The notes beneath the pieces were generated by a model, which was given only the letters and a program-made list of their open reading frames with translations, was not told the origin of the DNA and did no database searches. The position numbers and the translations under genes were made by a program. From contig BDIU01000287.1 of assembly GCA_002118135.1 (NCBI GenBank), positions 186,001 through 250,000 on the forward strand: a stretch of DNA of 64,000 nt, in the 5' to 3' direction. The stretch is from Trebouxia sp. TZW2008 (Eukaryota > Chlorophyta > Trebouxiophyceae > Trebouxiales > Trebouxiaceae). Below are positions 12,101 to 24,272 of this stretch, one piece after another. Each line of letters begins with the position of its first letter. The stretch's first letter is position 1.

Positions 12101-15100
12101 AGGAGGGCATACAGGCCAGGCTGACGGTGGCCCAGGCTGACAGAGACCAGGCCCAGGCTGCAAGCCAGCAGGCCACCGCTGCAGTGGAGGCAGCTGAGAG
12201 GGAGCTGGCTGGGGCCCAGGCTGGAGATGGGCGGGATGAGTCCAATAGGAGCTTGCAAGAGCGCCTTGCAGATGCCCAGAATGCACAGGTGAGCCGTGTG
12301 CTGCTTGCAGACAACATATTGCTTGCATTCTGTGTAATGCATGCAGAAGCAAGGTGTAAGAGCTAAGCAAATGCATTGTGAAGCAGTGCAAGTTGACGTT
12401 CACGGCCACTACAGTTCGCATTGCCACATGACATTGGCATCCATTGTGTGAGCTGCTTCACACTGCTGCGAGGTGTGCTGCATATGCATGTCCAGGATCT
12501 GTACAGCATTTTCATGTTGGGCTGATTTCACATACCTTGCAGTTCACAAGCGACACCAACTACAGACAAGACCTTTCATACAGTTGACTGTCTCTGAACT
12601 CATCAAGCTAAGTAATATCTGCTTAGCATGCCTGTCGGTGTCTCAAGGATGTGAGCACTGCAGAAGAGCGCAGAGGCAGAAGCCAAGCAGGCTGAAACGC
12701 GCAGCAAGCACCTGCAGAAGCAGCTGGCCGAGCAGCAGAAGAGCCTGCAGTCCATGGAGAAGGAAGCTGCCAAGCTACAGTATCAATCTGCATGTGTTCA
12801 AATGCATGAACCACATGAATGTGGCTGGCTGCAGACAAGCGCAGAGGCAGAAGCCAAGCAGGCGGACATGCGCAGCAAGCACCTGCAGAAGCAGATGGCG
12901 GAGCAGCAGAAGAGCCTGCAGTCCACGGAGAATAGGCAGCCAAGCTACAGTATCAATCTGCATGTTTCTAAATGCATGAATCACATGAGTGTGGCTGGCT
13001 GCAGACAAGCGCAGAGGCAGAAGCCAAGCAGGCGGGCATGTGCAGCAAGCACCTGCAGAGGCAGCTGGCAGAGCAGCAGAAGAGCCTGCAGTCCATGGAG
13101 AAGGAAGCTGCCAAGCTGCAGAAGGACCTAGCCAAGGAGGAAGCAGCTGTGCAGGCATGCCAACAGAGGTGCAGCTCATGTGCCCTTGACCCTTCTATGG
13201 CTTATGCCGTCACGGATGGCCATCAGTTGTGCACTGCCTATGGTGCTGATTTCTCATGTGGGCAGCAGAGCACCAGATGGTGCATGCCTTGCTGCTGCTT
13301 TGCAATCAGTTAAACTGCAGAAGCCCCTAGCCAAGGAGGAAGCAGCTGTTCAAGCATGCCAGCAGAGGTGCAGCTACTTAGCCTACTGCCCACCTGCACA
13401 CCCTTCTGCTTGAATTGTAGCAGATTTGTACTTTGACAAATGAATGCTACAGTCAGAAGCCCTGGTGAGCAGCAAACTGAGTCCTGGTGCGTGCATTGCT
13501 GCCTCCACACAATCAGCAAGATCGCAGTCCAGATCTGGTCACTATGAGGGCTTTGATAGAGCAGTGGTTTAAGCAGTGCATCACATGCACGTATAGGCTG
13601 GATGATGTGATGTACAATCCTGAGGCAGCACAGCAGCTGGAGGCCACAGTGGCTGAAGAGAAGAGGCAGGTGCAGCGCTGCAAGGAGCATGTTGATGATC
13701 TGGCGTCACACCTGGCAGGTACACTTATTGTCTGCCAGCCTGTCTCTGCATCTCACATCTAAAACTCAACTCAATAAGATCAAGAGCATGTCCCTTGTAT
13801 GTGTGTCATGTCTTGACGCAAGTCTTGAGCTTGCACATTGCCGTGCTGAGCAATGCCTGCCGTATAGAATGACAGCCTGACTGACATCTAAACCACAAGG
13901 CTGTACATGCTCAATCCCTCTTCAATGGATCAATGGATTAATGAAAAGGCCAATCGGGGTCTGCCAAGCAGGATAGGACTTCACTCATGCTGCATTGTAT
14001 CAGGCACAAGTTTTGCCGCGACCCCAGCGATATTGTCGTCACAGTATGCAGCCATGAGCATACCTGCACAGCTTGGCAGAAATTGTGCACAGGTGTCAAT
14101 TTCCAGTATAGAGATCCTGAGAGGGGCTTTGACAGAGGTAAGGTGAAGGGTGTGGTGGCCAAGCTGGTGCGCTTGCAAGATCCAGCCACCACCACAGCCT
14201 TGGAGGTGGCAGCTGGAGGCAAGCTGTACCAGGTACATGCATTCACTGTAACAATTGTCATAATTGATTTCACTTTCTGGAATATATTGCTAGGTGTGTG
14301 TGGCACATGTCCTTCCTCGCCAGGCAGGCTTGTTTGAGTGTGCTGGCAAGGACGTCATTCACAGTAGTGCTGTTGCAATGCTGCATGAACTTTGTTGCCC
14401 AACACAGATGGCTCGGACCTGGCCAGCAGGGTCTGCAAGAATTAGCTTGCCAAGTGATCAGTCACTCAGGATGCTTTGCGCATTGAAAGGCAAGATCATG
14501 TTGTAAGTTGAGCTCAGCTTGGCAGTCAGACAAGACAGCATGTTTTCATGACACTGTCTGTAGCAACCTCATGCTGACGAGCAGATGACACAAATGTATG
14601 GCCAGAAGCGAGTTCGGCTTCACTCAGTTCTGCCTATTGAAGACATGCCTGCTGCCACAGGCACAAAGCAGTCGGGAATCAATAAGACAAGGCTTGGCTT
14701 GCAGGTGGTGGTTGACTCTGATGCAACTGGCAAAGCTCTGCTCAGCAATGGCCAGCTCACCAATAGAGTCACAATCATCCCCTTGAACAAGGTATGTGCA
14801 AGTGTTATTGACGCAAGCTTGCCCACCTGTCTCTGCTGGCTTGAAGTGATGTCCTTGTCTGTATCATATGTGCCCAGAATTTGTCAGCCTGTCAGCAATC
14901 ATGCGCCGGTCCACCTTATGTGCTCAAGAGTGCTATTGCTTCAACTGTCAAGACTGCACAGGTTGCTGGTGCACAGCAACAAAGCAGGCTCAATCATGCA
15001 TTAGCAGAGGCTCAATGCAGCAGGTTTCCAGCCATGGAATCATTAGAGACGCATGCCAATTTGGCATGCAAACACGTGCAGCTGATCATCTGGTCCAGCT

Positions 15101-18100
15101 GGCGCTGTCATGTATCATGCTGCAGATCTTGCTTTGCTTGACGCAGATCAGGACCCTCAAGTAGCAGGCAACAGTATGACTATCTTGCATATAATGCTTT
15201 GCTTAAGGCAGATCAAGCTCTAAACAGCGGGGAACAGTAGGATCATGCTGCAGACATTGCTCTGCTTGCTGCAGATCAAGCCTCAAGTAGCAGGGAATAG
15301 TGTGAGGGCAGCTGCCAGCAAAGTGAGCAATGGCAAGGCTCAACTGGCTCTGGAGCTGGTGGGCTACAGCCAGGACCTCACTGCTGCCATGCAGTACGTC
15401 TTTGGCAACAGCTTCATTTGCAAGGTCAGCCTGCTCACAGCTCTCGACAGCAGCTGCCTTTCCAACGGTATGATACTGGCATGCACATAGGCAGGAAAAG
15501 CCCAATTTTAAGAAAGCTTGCTGCACTGTTGATGCATATGGCATTTGATATACCAACGTGTTGGAGCGCTTTGCATGCACTGATGCTGTAGCATAACAAA
15601 TGAAGGCTTGTTGTCTCCTTTACACAAGTGCCCATACAGTTATCAAAAGCAAGCTTGACGAGATGCTGTGAGGAGCATCAGTAAACACCTTCTATACCAT
15701 TGTTCCATATACAGATATGCTTGCTGAAACAACCTTGCAAACGGGAACCTATCACTGCGTTCTGACTGCAGTAGAAATTATGAGTGAGGGCATCTTGATA
15801 AATGGAGAAATTCTGTTGGGAGGACATGTCATTGTCTCATCTGGAAAACAACACAATGATCTTGATTGCAGGACTCTGGCACAGCCAAAGCCTTGGCATT
15901 TCACAAGGAGGTTGCCACACGCTGCATCACCCTGGATGGGGATGACTTCAACCCAGGAGGCCTCCTCACAGGTCAATCCCAGCCCTTGTCTGCTTGCAAT
16001 CATATCTCAACAGCTGCCTATTGCCTTCACAGCTACGGTGTCATGAAGCCCAAAACGTCATGCTGACACAGAGAAAAGACTACACAGAGACAACCTATTG
16101 ACCTATGAAGCACATCTGCTTGCACAACAACCTACAACCGCTTGCTCTTATTGTTGGGCAGATCTGTGTGATCATGGTGAATTGAGGAACAGTCTCAATT
16201 TTTCCTACTGAGCTGCCTGTGCACCTTGCCATGCAATATACATGCACTGAGCAATTGTTGACAACATGATGCCTGCAGGTGGTTCTAGAAGCAACTCGGC
16301 GTCTATACTAACTCGCCTGCATGCCCTCAATGAAGCACAGGATCAGCTGTCTCGCCACTCTTTAGCCTTGCAGCAAGCCCAAGCTGCCCAGCAGGCCATG
16401 TCAGCAGCTGCTGCTACCTACAAGAGGCATGCCCTAAACACAGCGGTTGTCGTCGCGCATACGTCAGATGGATGTTTTGTGTGATGATAGGTTGCGATAC
16501 AAATGACTTATGCACGTGCGGTGCAAGCTCAAATCGTGCTTGTAGGCTGTCCTTGGTTGCTTGCTTTGTGGCTGCAGCATAATTGCTACAAACCTGACAC
16601 TTCACCACCTTTTGATCATGCTGTTGATTGAGCGCTGTGTGGACTCAAAGGTGAGAAGCAGGAAGATGGGTAACACCATTGCAAGCTCCTTGCAACCTCA
16701 AATGCACTTGAGATTGCATATGTCATCACACGTGTTTTCGCATGTTCAATTGTCTGCAAGCTTCATGTGATCATGCTGAGATGAGCACAAGACTATGTAT
16801 CATACAGGATGTCTAAAAGACATCTTTCTCACATGGTGCAAGCTATATTCTTGCACTGTAGGCTGAAGCAAGAGGTAGAGGTAAAGCAGCACAGCCTGAG
16901 CCTGTTGCAGCAGCGCATCTCCAACAGCCAACCTGCGCAGCTGGCTCAAGCTGTGGCCAACACTCAGCAGGAGCTGCAGGAAGCCAAACAAGCTGCGTTG
17001 GACGCCCAGCAGAAGAAAGCTGACATGATGAAAGCAGCCAAGGTCAGCTCTATTCTGGAATCACTTGATGATTTTCAGAGAGGATCTGGGTCATTCAGCC
17101 TTAGCCTTGGCATGGATGTAGGCTATCATGCCTGGACTTGCTGCACAGCAACCATATCTGTGACTGCATGCAGGTTGCACAACACCAGAGCTGCACCAGC
17201 ACTTCGAGGTCGCACTGCTACACTACCTGGCAGAAGCTGCTTGATGCTTTGTAATGTTCCAGCAGAGGGAATCGCTCATATACATGCTCATCGTGGACAA
17301 CAGTCATGTGCGGTCGCAAAAAGGCACAAAGCTTGTGAGCAACAGCTATATAGACTTTATGCGCATGGCACGGAGTGCGAGTGCAGGAGCTGGCAGCTGG
17401 CACTGCCAACTTTGAGCCTCAGAAGGAGCAGCGCACCAAGGCAACTCAGCGAAAATTAGTTGCCATAAATGATGTTGTGAAACTGCACACAAACTGTTGA
17501 CAGCAGAACTGCACAGTAGTGCTGATTGCAGTCTTTGTGACTCCAGGAGTCAGCACCTGACATTGTCACCTTCTCAGTCTCAGAAGGAGCAGCGCACAAG
17601 GCCTGATCAGTCAAACCCCATGCCCCACAAAGCACACGCACAACAGCTGTGAACAGCCCAATTGTTATGTCTCTGCTCATGGCAGTGTGTTGAAATGCAG
17701 GAATTGGCAGCTAACATTGCCAATTTTGGGTCTCAGAAGGAGCAGCGCACTAAGGCGGCGCAGGCCAAGCTAAAGGCAGCTAAGGCAGGCCTTGAGTCAA
17801 GCAACAAGACTGCTAAGGTGGCGGCTCAGAAGCACACTCAAGCAATGGCAGAAGCAGAATTACTTTCTAGTGCTAACAGCAGTCCATGTGACTGCAGAAG
17901 TTGGCAGCCGACATTGCCAACTTTGGGTCTCAGAAGGAGCAGCGCACTAAGGCGGCGCAGGCCAAGCTAAAGGCAGCTAAGGCGGGCCTTGACAGCAGCA
18001 AGAAGACTGCCAAGGAGGCGGCTCAGAAGCACACCCAGGCAGTGGCAGAAGCAGAGGCTGCAGGCAGTGAGCGCCAGTCCCTGTCAGCACAGCTGGCAGC

Positions 18101-21100
18101 TGCTCAGAAAGCCCTGCAGGGTATGTCCATGCACGCACACATTTCTGGTAGCAACTTTTCTTTTCTGCTACTGGGCAGCGTATCTTGAGGTTCATAAGTG
18201 CATGGTCTTTGATTGCATGTCATGACAGCTTTCAATGCAGCTCCACTGCTTTGCCCAAAATTGCAAAAGCCTTGGCTGCAGTTCTGGAGGCAGAGGTGGT
18301 AAAGCTGGGTCAGGCGGTGGCAGCAGCCAAGGCTGAGTATGATACAGCAGCAGCACGCCTGGATGCACTGCGACAGCGTTTGAAGGCCTGTGACTCTGAA
18401 ATCTCTGCTCTGGCTGCCGAGAAAGCTGCCCTGGCTCAACAAGTCACTGATCTGACTGTGGACAAGAAGAAGCTGCAGCACAAGTAAGCCAAAAGTCTTG
18501 GTGATGCCAAAACCCAGTCTTGGTGTTGCGTTATGCTCTTTCTGCCAGCCAGGAGACAATGCATTGATGACAACCGGCACACCTAATTTGTAAATAATGA
18601 GAGGCTTTAGATGTGTCGTGCAAAAGGACCCGCAGCGTTGGTGTTGTTCTGCAATCATCAAAAAAATTGTGACAGCTAGCATTGTTTCGAAGCTGTTGTC
18701 TTGCTAGCAGAGAGCATTGCATATCAATGTTGGAGGTGACAATGCCCATGCTACACGCAATATTTCAACAGTTTGTGTGCTTGTGTGTAGGCTGGGCAAG
18801 ATGCAGAAGGACATCACAGAGGCTGATGACCACTGCAAGCGTCTGCAGAAGGTGCTGCCTCAATTAGTGCACACCTCGTGTCACACTGTTACCTGAGCAT
18901 TCATATCAACCTGATTAACTTGACCTGCACCATGTCCAACCTTCTGCAGATGCATGCTGTCAGTTTGCATGCATCTCATGCTGCTTATAGTTGACACCTG
19001 GCTTGCTACGACAAGAAACATCGCTGCTCGTGGCATTGTCAACAGTGCATGCACAGTGAAAGGTTTGAAGAAATCTGCTCAGTCGACCCTACATCTGCTG
19101 GCTATGTAAAAGGGCCGTTGAAAGAGTTCAGTGATCACAGAGTCCGCATGCACTCAGCAGAGAACGACCTCATTGTCTGTTGCAGGAGTTTCCTTGGATT
19201 GCCACAGAGAAGGACTTCTTTGGGAGGCCTGGCTCAGACTATGACTTTGAGGCCCAGGATGTGCCAGCAGCTTTTGCGCAGTACGAGGCAGCCAATGAGT
19301 CACTGCAGCGCCTTGCCAACAAAGTCAACCGTAAGGTGAGGCAGTGCAGCAGTGCTTGCTGTGTTAAGCATGAGCAGCCCACGAGACTTAGCACATGCCT
19401 ATGCTTAACCAGCTTTGCTCCTGAAATTGTCTTGTTGTGCAGTGCTGACTCTTCCCAGCATGGTTGGGGCATGACATTTACATGTGCCACATCAACCTTG
19501 GCTGTCATCTTTGCCTGCTGTGTATTGAGGGTTGCTGATGCCAGCGGGTGTATAGCTGAGTCAGATGGCAGATTTTTTGACTGACCTCAATCATTTCTGC
19601 CCAAGTTTGGTATATCTCATGAAATGGATGTCTCCTCTTGCAGGTATTGTCCATGTTTGAGAAGGCTGACGCTGAGTACGCTGAGCTGTCTCAGAAGAAG
19701 CAGATCCTGCACATGGACAAGGACAAGATTGAAAAGGTACAGACAAATTCCAGGGTCACTGCAATCCTGTGATTGTACTAATGCTTCTTTTCTGCCTTTG
19801 CTTGAAGTTTCATTGTGGTATAGCCATCATGGCATGATGCAACACAGCATCCCAGGCTGTATTCAGGAAGGCAGGCTGCAACTACACCCTACCTAGGAGT
19901 AGCCTGTACAATCTGCACAGGGACATTGGCGCCAACCAGAACCAATGCAAAGTCTAGCGGCTATGCCAGGTTTGTGTGAATAAGACTTATCTCACAAGGC
20001 TGGCTGGTTCTGCATAGCAGCCCTCCACAGCAGCACAAAAGCGTTATTGCACATGCACTCTTACAACACAAGCTGGCCTGTCCAGACAGGATCTGATTCA
20101 CTCACATGTAGCATTTGTGCTGGCATGTAACTGGATTCATTACTAGTGTTGTTAGCATCATTGGTGACCTGTCAAAGGTGCATTTATGCCGCTCAGGTGA
20201 TTGGGGAGTTGGATGAGAAGAAGCGGGAGGCGCTGCATGCCAGCTGGGTCAAGGTGAACCAGGACTTTGGGTCCATCTTCACCAGCCTGCTGCCTGGCAC
20301 CATGGCCAAGCTGGAACCCCCTGAGGGTCAATCCTTCCTTGCTGGGCTGGAAGTCAAGGTACTGCCTTGTTCTTCCTGCATCTTCCGCCTCTGTTGTTTT
20401 TCTTTTGTCTCTTTTGTCCCTCGATTGTCTCTGTCATCCATCTTCGCCAACCTGCTGCCTTGCACCACGGCCAAGCTGGAACATCGTGAAGGCCAGTCCT
20501 TCTTTGCTGGCCTGGAAGTCAAGGTACACCCCTGGTCTTCCTGCTTCTTCTTTCAATTTTGGACTGTATGTGATCATTGCTAAACCCTATTGCACCCTAA
20601 ACGCAATGCATCATGTCATGTCGCGCAGTGTGCAATGTTGCACAGTGATGCACAACACAGTGTCAGGCAAGGCAAAGCACTGGGCAATGTGTGTGCAGGT
20701 TGGGTTTGGGGATGTGTGGAAGCAGAGCCTGAGTGAGCTGAGCGGGGGCCAGCGCTCCCTGCTGGCCCTCTCCCTCATCCTGGCCATGCTGCTCTTCAAG
20801 CCAGCCCCCATCTATATCCTGGACGAGGTCACCTCCCCATCAATTCTCCTTGAACTGTTTGTCAAGCAAATGCATGCTAAGCAGAGTCAGGAGTCTACAG
20901 CAGAACGTTTTGGACATATCAAACCTGTGTTGAGGCTCACTGATTCAGCCTTCTATGTCAGACCAAGCACTGGTCTGTTGGTGTGCGCCATGCGTTGACA
21001 ATCAAGTCTTGCTACTGTGTCAGGTTGAGACACAAATACTGCCACCCATATGTCCTCAATGCATATTTGCTGTGTCTCAAATGCATGCATGGTGTCATGA

Positions 21101-21738
21101 TGGCGTTGTCATGCATTGCAGAAGACATGCAGATGGGTTTGTGCTGTGCTGCATTTTGTCACCAGGAAGCCTAAGTCGGAGTGCTAAAAGCATTTACATC
21201 TCTGTAGGTGGATGCTGCTTTGGATTTGAGCCACACTCAGAACATTGGGCGCATGATCAAGACCCACTTCCCGTATTCACAGTTCATTGTTGTGTCCCTC
21301 AAGGAGGGCATGTTCAACAATGCCAATGTCATCTACAGAACCAAATTTGTTGACGGCGTTTCAGCAGTCACAAGGACTGTACCTGACAAGAGGTAGGCAT
21401 ACAATGCATTCGACAGCTGGTACTTGGGCAATGGGCACTACAGTACATGTATGTTGAATAGTCTACAATGGCAGCATCAGCAAAAGCTGATAGTGCTTGC
21501 TTAGCGTGGCTTTGTTGCTGAGATATACAGCAACACATGCATGACAGACAGCATTTTGTATTTACTTGCCCATTCACATCAAACTGTGTGCTGTTATTGT
21601 CCTGTCTGATCACTTGCATCTGTTGACCATGATCACTTGTGTTGATGCAGGAATGAGCAACGCACGTCAGCCACCAGTAAGACAGCAGGCGCTCCGCAGC
21701 CGAGTAGACCAGCTCTTACAGAGAACGTCAGGCAATGA
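9184..21738 (+). CDS. SMC2: condensin subunit SMC2 (CAP-E)
   Basis: SMC2 is an ATPase of condensin that pairs with SMC4 to compact mitotic chromosomes. Exons: 9184..9351, 9423..9572, 9651..9706, 9814..9895, 10028..10162, 10402..10541, 10967..11090, 11337..11480, 12073..12288, 13005..13168, 13597..13718, 14093..14232, 14705..14791, 15275..15424, 15872..15971, 16279..16426, 16862..17042, 17898..18120, 18282..18483, 18791..18851, 19186..19335, 19644..19736, 20197..20358, 20699..20827, 21208..21392, 21651..21738. All phases close to exactly 1199 residues, the family's usual length. Landmarks are [17 protein letters not shown], Walker [10 protein letters not shown], coiled coils, hinge ([18 protein letters not shown] to [13 protein letters not shown]), signature LSGGQRSL and Walker [15 protein letters not shown], split by an intron. 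Introns after 11090 and 16426 start with GC. Extra diverged exon copies in several introns are not needed for a full-length product. Confidence 0.96.
12664..13374 (+). repeat. tandem copies of an SMC2 coiled-coil exon
   Basis: The complete exon at 13005..13168 is preceded by two partial copies, 12664-12780 and 12835-12952, at 171 and 170 bp spacing. Each starts with an acceptor and runs through KSLQS and beyond. A 61-bp copy of the exon's 3' end, with its GT donor, follows at about 13314-13374. Copy 2 has lost one base, which breaks its frame. Copy 1 reads open into copy 2. Confidence 0.85.
15121..15307 (+). repeat. three ~60-bp tandem copies of an SMC2 acceptor and exon start
   Basis: Units 15121-15180, 15181-15240 and 15241-15307 each contain a GCAGATCA acceptor junction followed by a sequence like the first codons of the exon beginning at 15275. 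Only the third leads into the open frame [14 protein letters not shown]. The first two meet stop codons. Confidence 0.75.
17382..18120 (+). repeat. four graded copies of an SMC2 coiled-coil exon
   Basis: The working exon is 17898..18120 ([20 protein letters not shown]). A well-kept copy lies at 17701-17858 ([20 protein letters not shown]), a weaker one at 17389-17458 ([20 protein letters not shown]) and a remnant near 17540-17606 that keeps QKEQR. Similarity falls with distance upstream. Each of the better copies has a CAG acceptor. Confidence 0.85.
20433..20523 (+). repeat. echo of the 3' end of SMC2 exon 20197..20358
   Basis: Ninety bases repeat the last 30 codons of the exon, with the GT donor, about 164 bp downstream. 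By eye about four in five bases match, and the copy is open in the same frame, ending in GLEVK before GTACAC. Confidence 0.85.
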
Positions 21739-21900
21739 CAGCCAAGTCTGCTCTCAGAGCCTGCCAATTGCCCAAGCTGCACTAACGAGCTTCAACTTTG
21801 CACACAGGCAGACTGGTGCCTTTCTTTCATGTGCAGCTTATCTGCAAGCTCTGCATGAGTTAAATAGCTGTGACTCTTAGCACCCAAGCTGCGTCTAGCC

Positions 21901-23994
21901 CTATTTCTGAGCAAGCTGTGCATTTTTCTGGAGTATCAGTTTGCAGTCCTTGACAATGTTGTTGACCACGTCCTCTGCGTGCTCTATACTCTTGATCAGG
22001 CCAACACTTGTGCCAGACCATACAACCAGCTTGTCAACCATGTTGTCTGCAAGTGCCTTACTATGCTCATCTTTGACTTGTTGCTTCACGGTGTCCTGCA
22101 AGCAAACAGGTTCCCTCTGCTTGAGGCGTCCACAATACGTCCTTACAAGCTTTCAACTGCTGTATAGCAAGGACTGTGCTATACACTGACAGCATGGCAA
22201 GCTGCAACAATTCGTTGGCAGCATGTGACAGTGAGCATGTCTTGAGATTTGCACTACTGACCCCAAAGCTATCAATCATACTGCTGACCACAATGCAAGC
22301 AAGTGCACTGATGACCACAATGCAGGCAAATGCACTGCTGGCCGCCATGCAAACCATACCTGCAAAGGTGTCTGGCTGCTGTAGTCTGCAGTGAACTGAT
22401 TACTCAGACAACTGCCATCCACTGTAGCTGGCCACAAAATATCAGCCAGCTCGTCATACAGAGTTGTTCTGAGTGTTGATGGCTGGCTTGATGCACTTGA
22501 GCCAGCTTTGACCAGGGCCTGCTTTTTGGCTTCAGGATACACAGACTCATGTGTTGCATTGAGCCTTGTGCCCAGTACCACCCCATCAGCGCCTAGCGCA
22601 AAAGCAGCTGCCATCTGCAGTGTAACCAAGCTGGGTTGCTGCTGCACAATTGTAGGGGCGCATGGTAGCTCATCACAAACATGACACGTATGTATGTCAT
22701 CAAGCAAATACAAGTCAATTCTTCTCTGGCGTCACTGGAGCTGATGCAATGGATTGTTCCACACCCATGCAGAAAATCTTTGCCAGCATAGATCACAGTT
22801 TGTGTAAGATACGGCACCTGTGGCTGATGTATGGCCTTGACCATCATGTGAACTTGGTCAAAAGGGACGAATCTGTTCAAAGACCCTTGTTGAAGCCACA
22901 GTACAGTCTGTATGCATGCTTTGGCGACAGTGTTATGCCGTCTATGCTGCCAGCACTTGAGTTATGCTGATGCTGTGAGTACCTATCTGTCATCTGTGAT
23001 GCCACCTGCTGCAGCTACTAACACACTTGACCTGCTGCATTGCTTGCAAACCAACCAAAGCAGAAGAGCCCTTTCAGGACCTTGTTGTCATACTACAGGC
23101 CGTATGCATGCTTTCATGAACCGCTGATGCCCGCAATTGAGTTTTGTCAATGCTGTGAGTACCTGTCTGGCATCTGTGATGCCGCCTGCTGCAGCTACTG
23201 GAACACTTGGGCTGATGTCCAGCTTCTTGCACACTTCATTGACATGGTCTACCAGCTCAGGTATGAAGCTGACTAGGGATGCTGGACTGGCACCATGGCC
23301 TCCTGACTCACTGCTCTGCAATCATATTGTACATTGATTGCCGACAGTGCTCAACAGTGTCAGGGATGTGACTGCTACAAGACCTTGTGCAGTCTGTTGG
23401 CTTTGAGTCACGAGTAGCAACAGCTAGAGAGATGTATGCTACAACTGCATGAGCCTGCGGGTTTGTGAGTGATCAACTTGCCTGACCTACTATAACTGCT
23501 GCACCAGCTTTGAGAGCGGGCTCTACATGTTCAAGATGCTGGACTTGACAGATCAACTTGATGCCTGCTTGCCGTATGGGGGCAGCCAAGGGCTCCCATT
23601 CACCAAAGCTGAGCCAGATAGCACGGGGCTTCAGCTCAAGAGCTTTGTCTAAGAGCTCCTGAGCACCAGCTAGCAGACTGTGCATGCTGCTGCGCGCCGT
23701 GTGCGCGCAAGACGTGATTGATCCGCATCAACAACGCTGTCTTACTTGGGAACACGCGAAGTTGAACAGGCCAATGCCAACTGCGCTGTGAGCAGCATCG
23801 CGGCCTTGCACCTGCTGACAAGCGTCTACATACACTTGCGACAGTCTTGCTGGGTCCATATACCCGGCTCCGATGAAGCCCAAGCCGCCCGCTTTGGCGA
23901 CAGCTGCAGAGAGAGCGGCCTCTGACGCTTTGGCCATGGGCCCTCCGATGAGGGGAAGCGCAATACCTAAAACTCTGGTCAACGGCGTCTTCAT
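21901..23994 (-). CDS. nitronate monooxygenase-like FMN oxidoreductase
   Basis: This family (2-nitropropane dioxygenase) uses FMN to oxidise alkyl nitronates; many eukaryotic members have no tested substrate. Five phase-0 exons, complement of 23746..23994, 23482..23658, 23163..23315, 22360..22614 and 21901..22095, give 342 residues. The TIM-barrel start MKTPLTRVLGIALPLIGGPM is followed by AKAGGLGFIGAGY, the phosphate-binding region GHGASPASLVSFIPELVD, VPVAAAGGITDA and FALGADGVVLGTRL, as expected for the flavin site. SESGGHG stands where the family has GTEAGGHG with its catalytic histidine. The C-terminal exon (KLVVWSGTSVGLIKSIEHAE) is a typical helical tail. The intron after 23482 uses a GC donor. 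The gene is convergent with SMC2 and divergent from NAXE. No transit peptide is evident. Confidence 0.9.
22905..23030 (-). repeat. echo of a nitronate monooxygenase exon 3' end
   Basis: This repeats 23085-23210, offset by 180 bp, and so copies the end of exon 23163..23315 (VAAAGGITDA), its GT donor and the following intron sequence. The copy keeps the donor GTACTC but has base changes. Confidence 0.8.
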
Positions 23995-24272
23995 CTCGAA
24001 AGATCAAACTGGACCACTAGCGTGATGGGACAGCGCCGATCGCCACAAGCAGCAATTCGAAGATCAAATGTCGTCAGATCGCGACTGTCTCAAAGCGAAG
24101 TGCTGCATACACAGCTTACGACATCGACCCGCACTGTCGCAAGTCCAGCTGCACTTGCTGGCGTTTTGGGCGTTAGTAATGCAGAATGACTCATGTTTAG
24201 TCAGTCATCCGAAGTGGCATGCACTGCATGACAAGCTGCGCAAGGCATGCATTGCAACGGTGCTAATCGCCC
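23995..24272. promoter_or_regulatory. shared upstream region of nitronate monooxygenase and NAXE genes
   Basis: Two start codons face away from each other across 278 bp, the shortest divergent spacing in the window. CpG pairs are frequent here and in both first exons. Confidence 0.4.
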
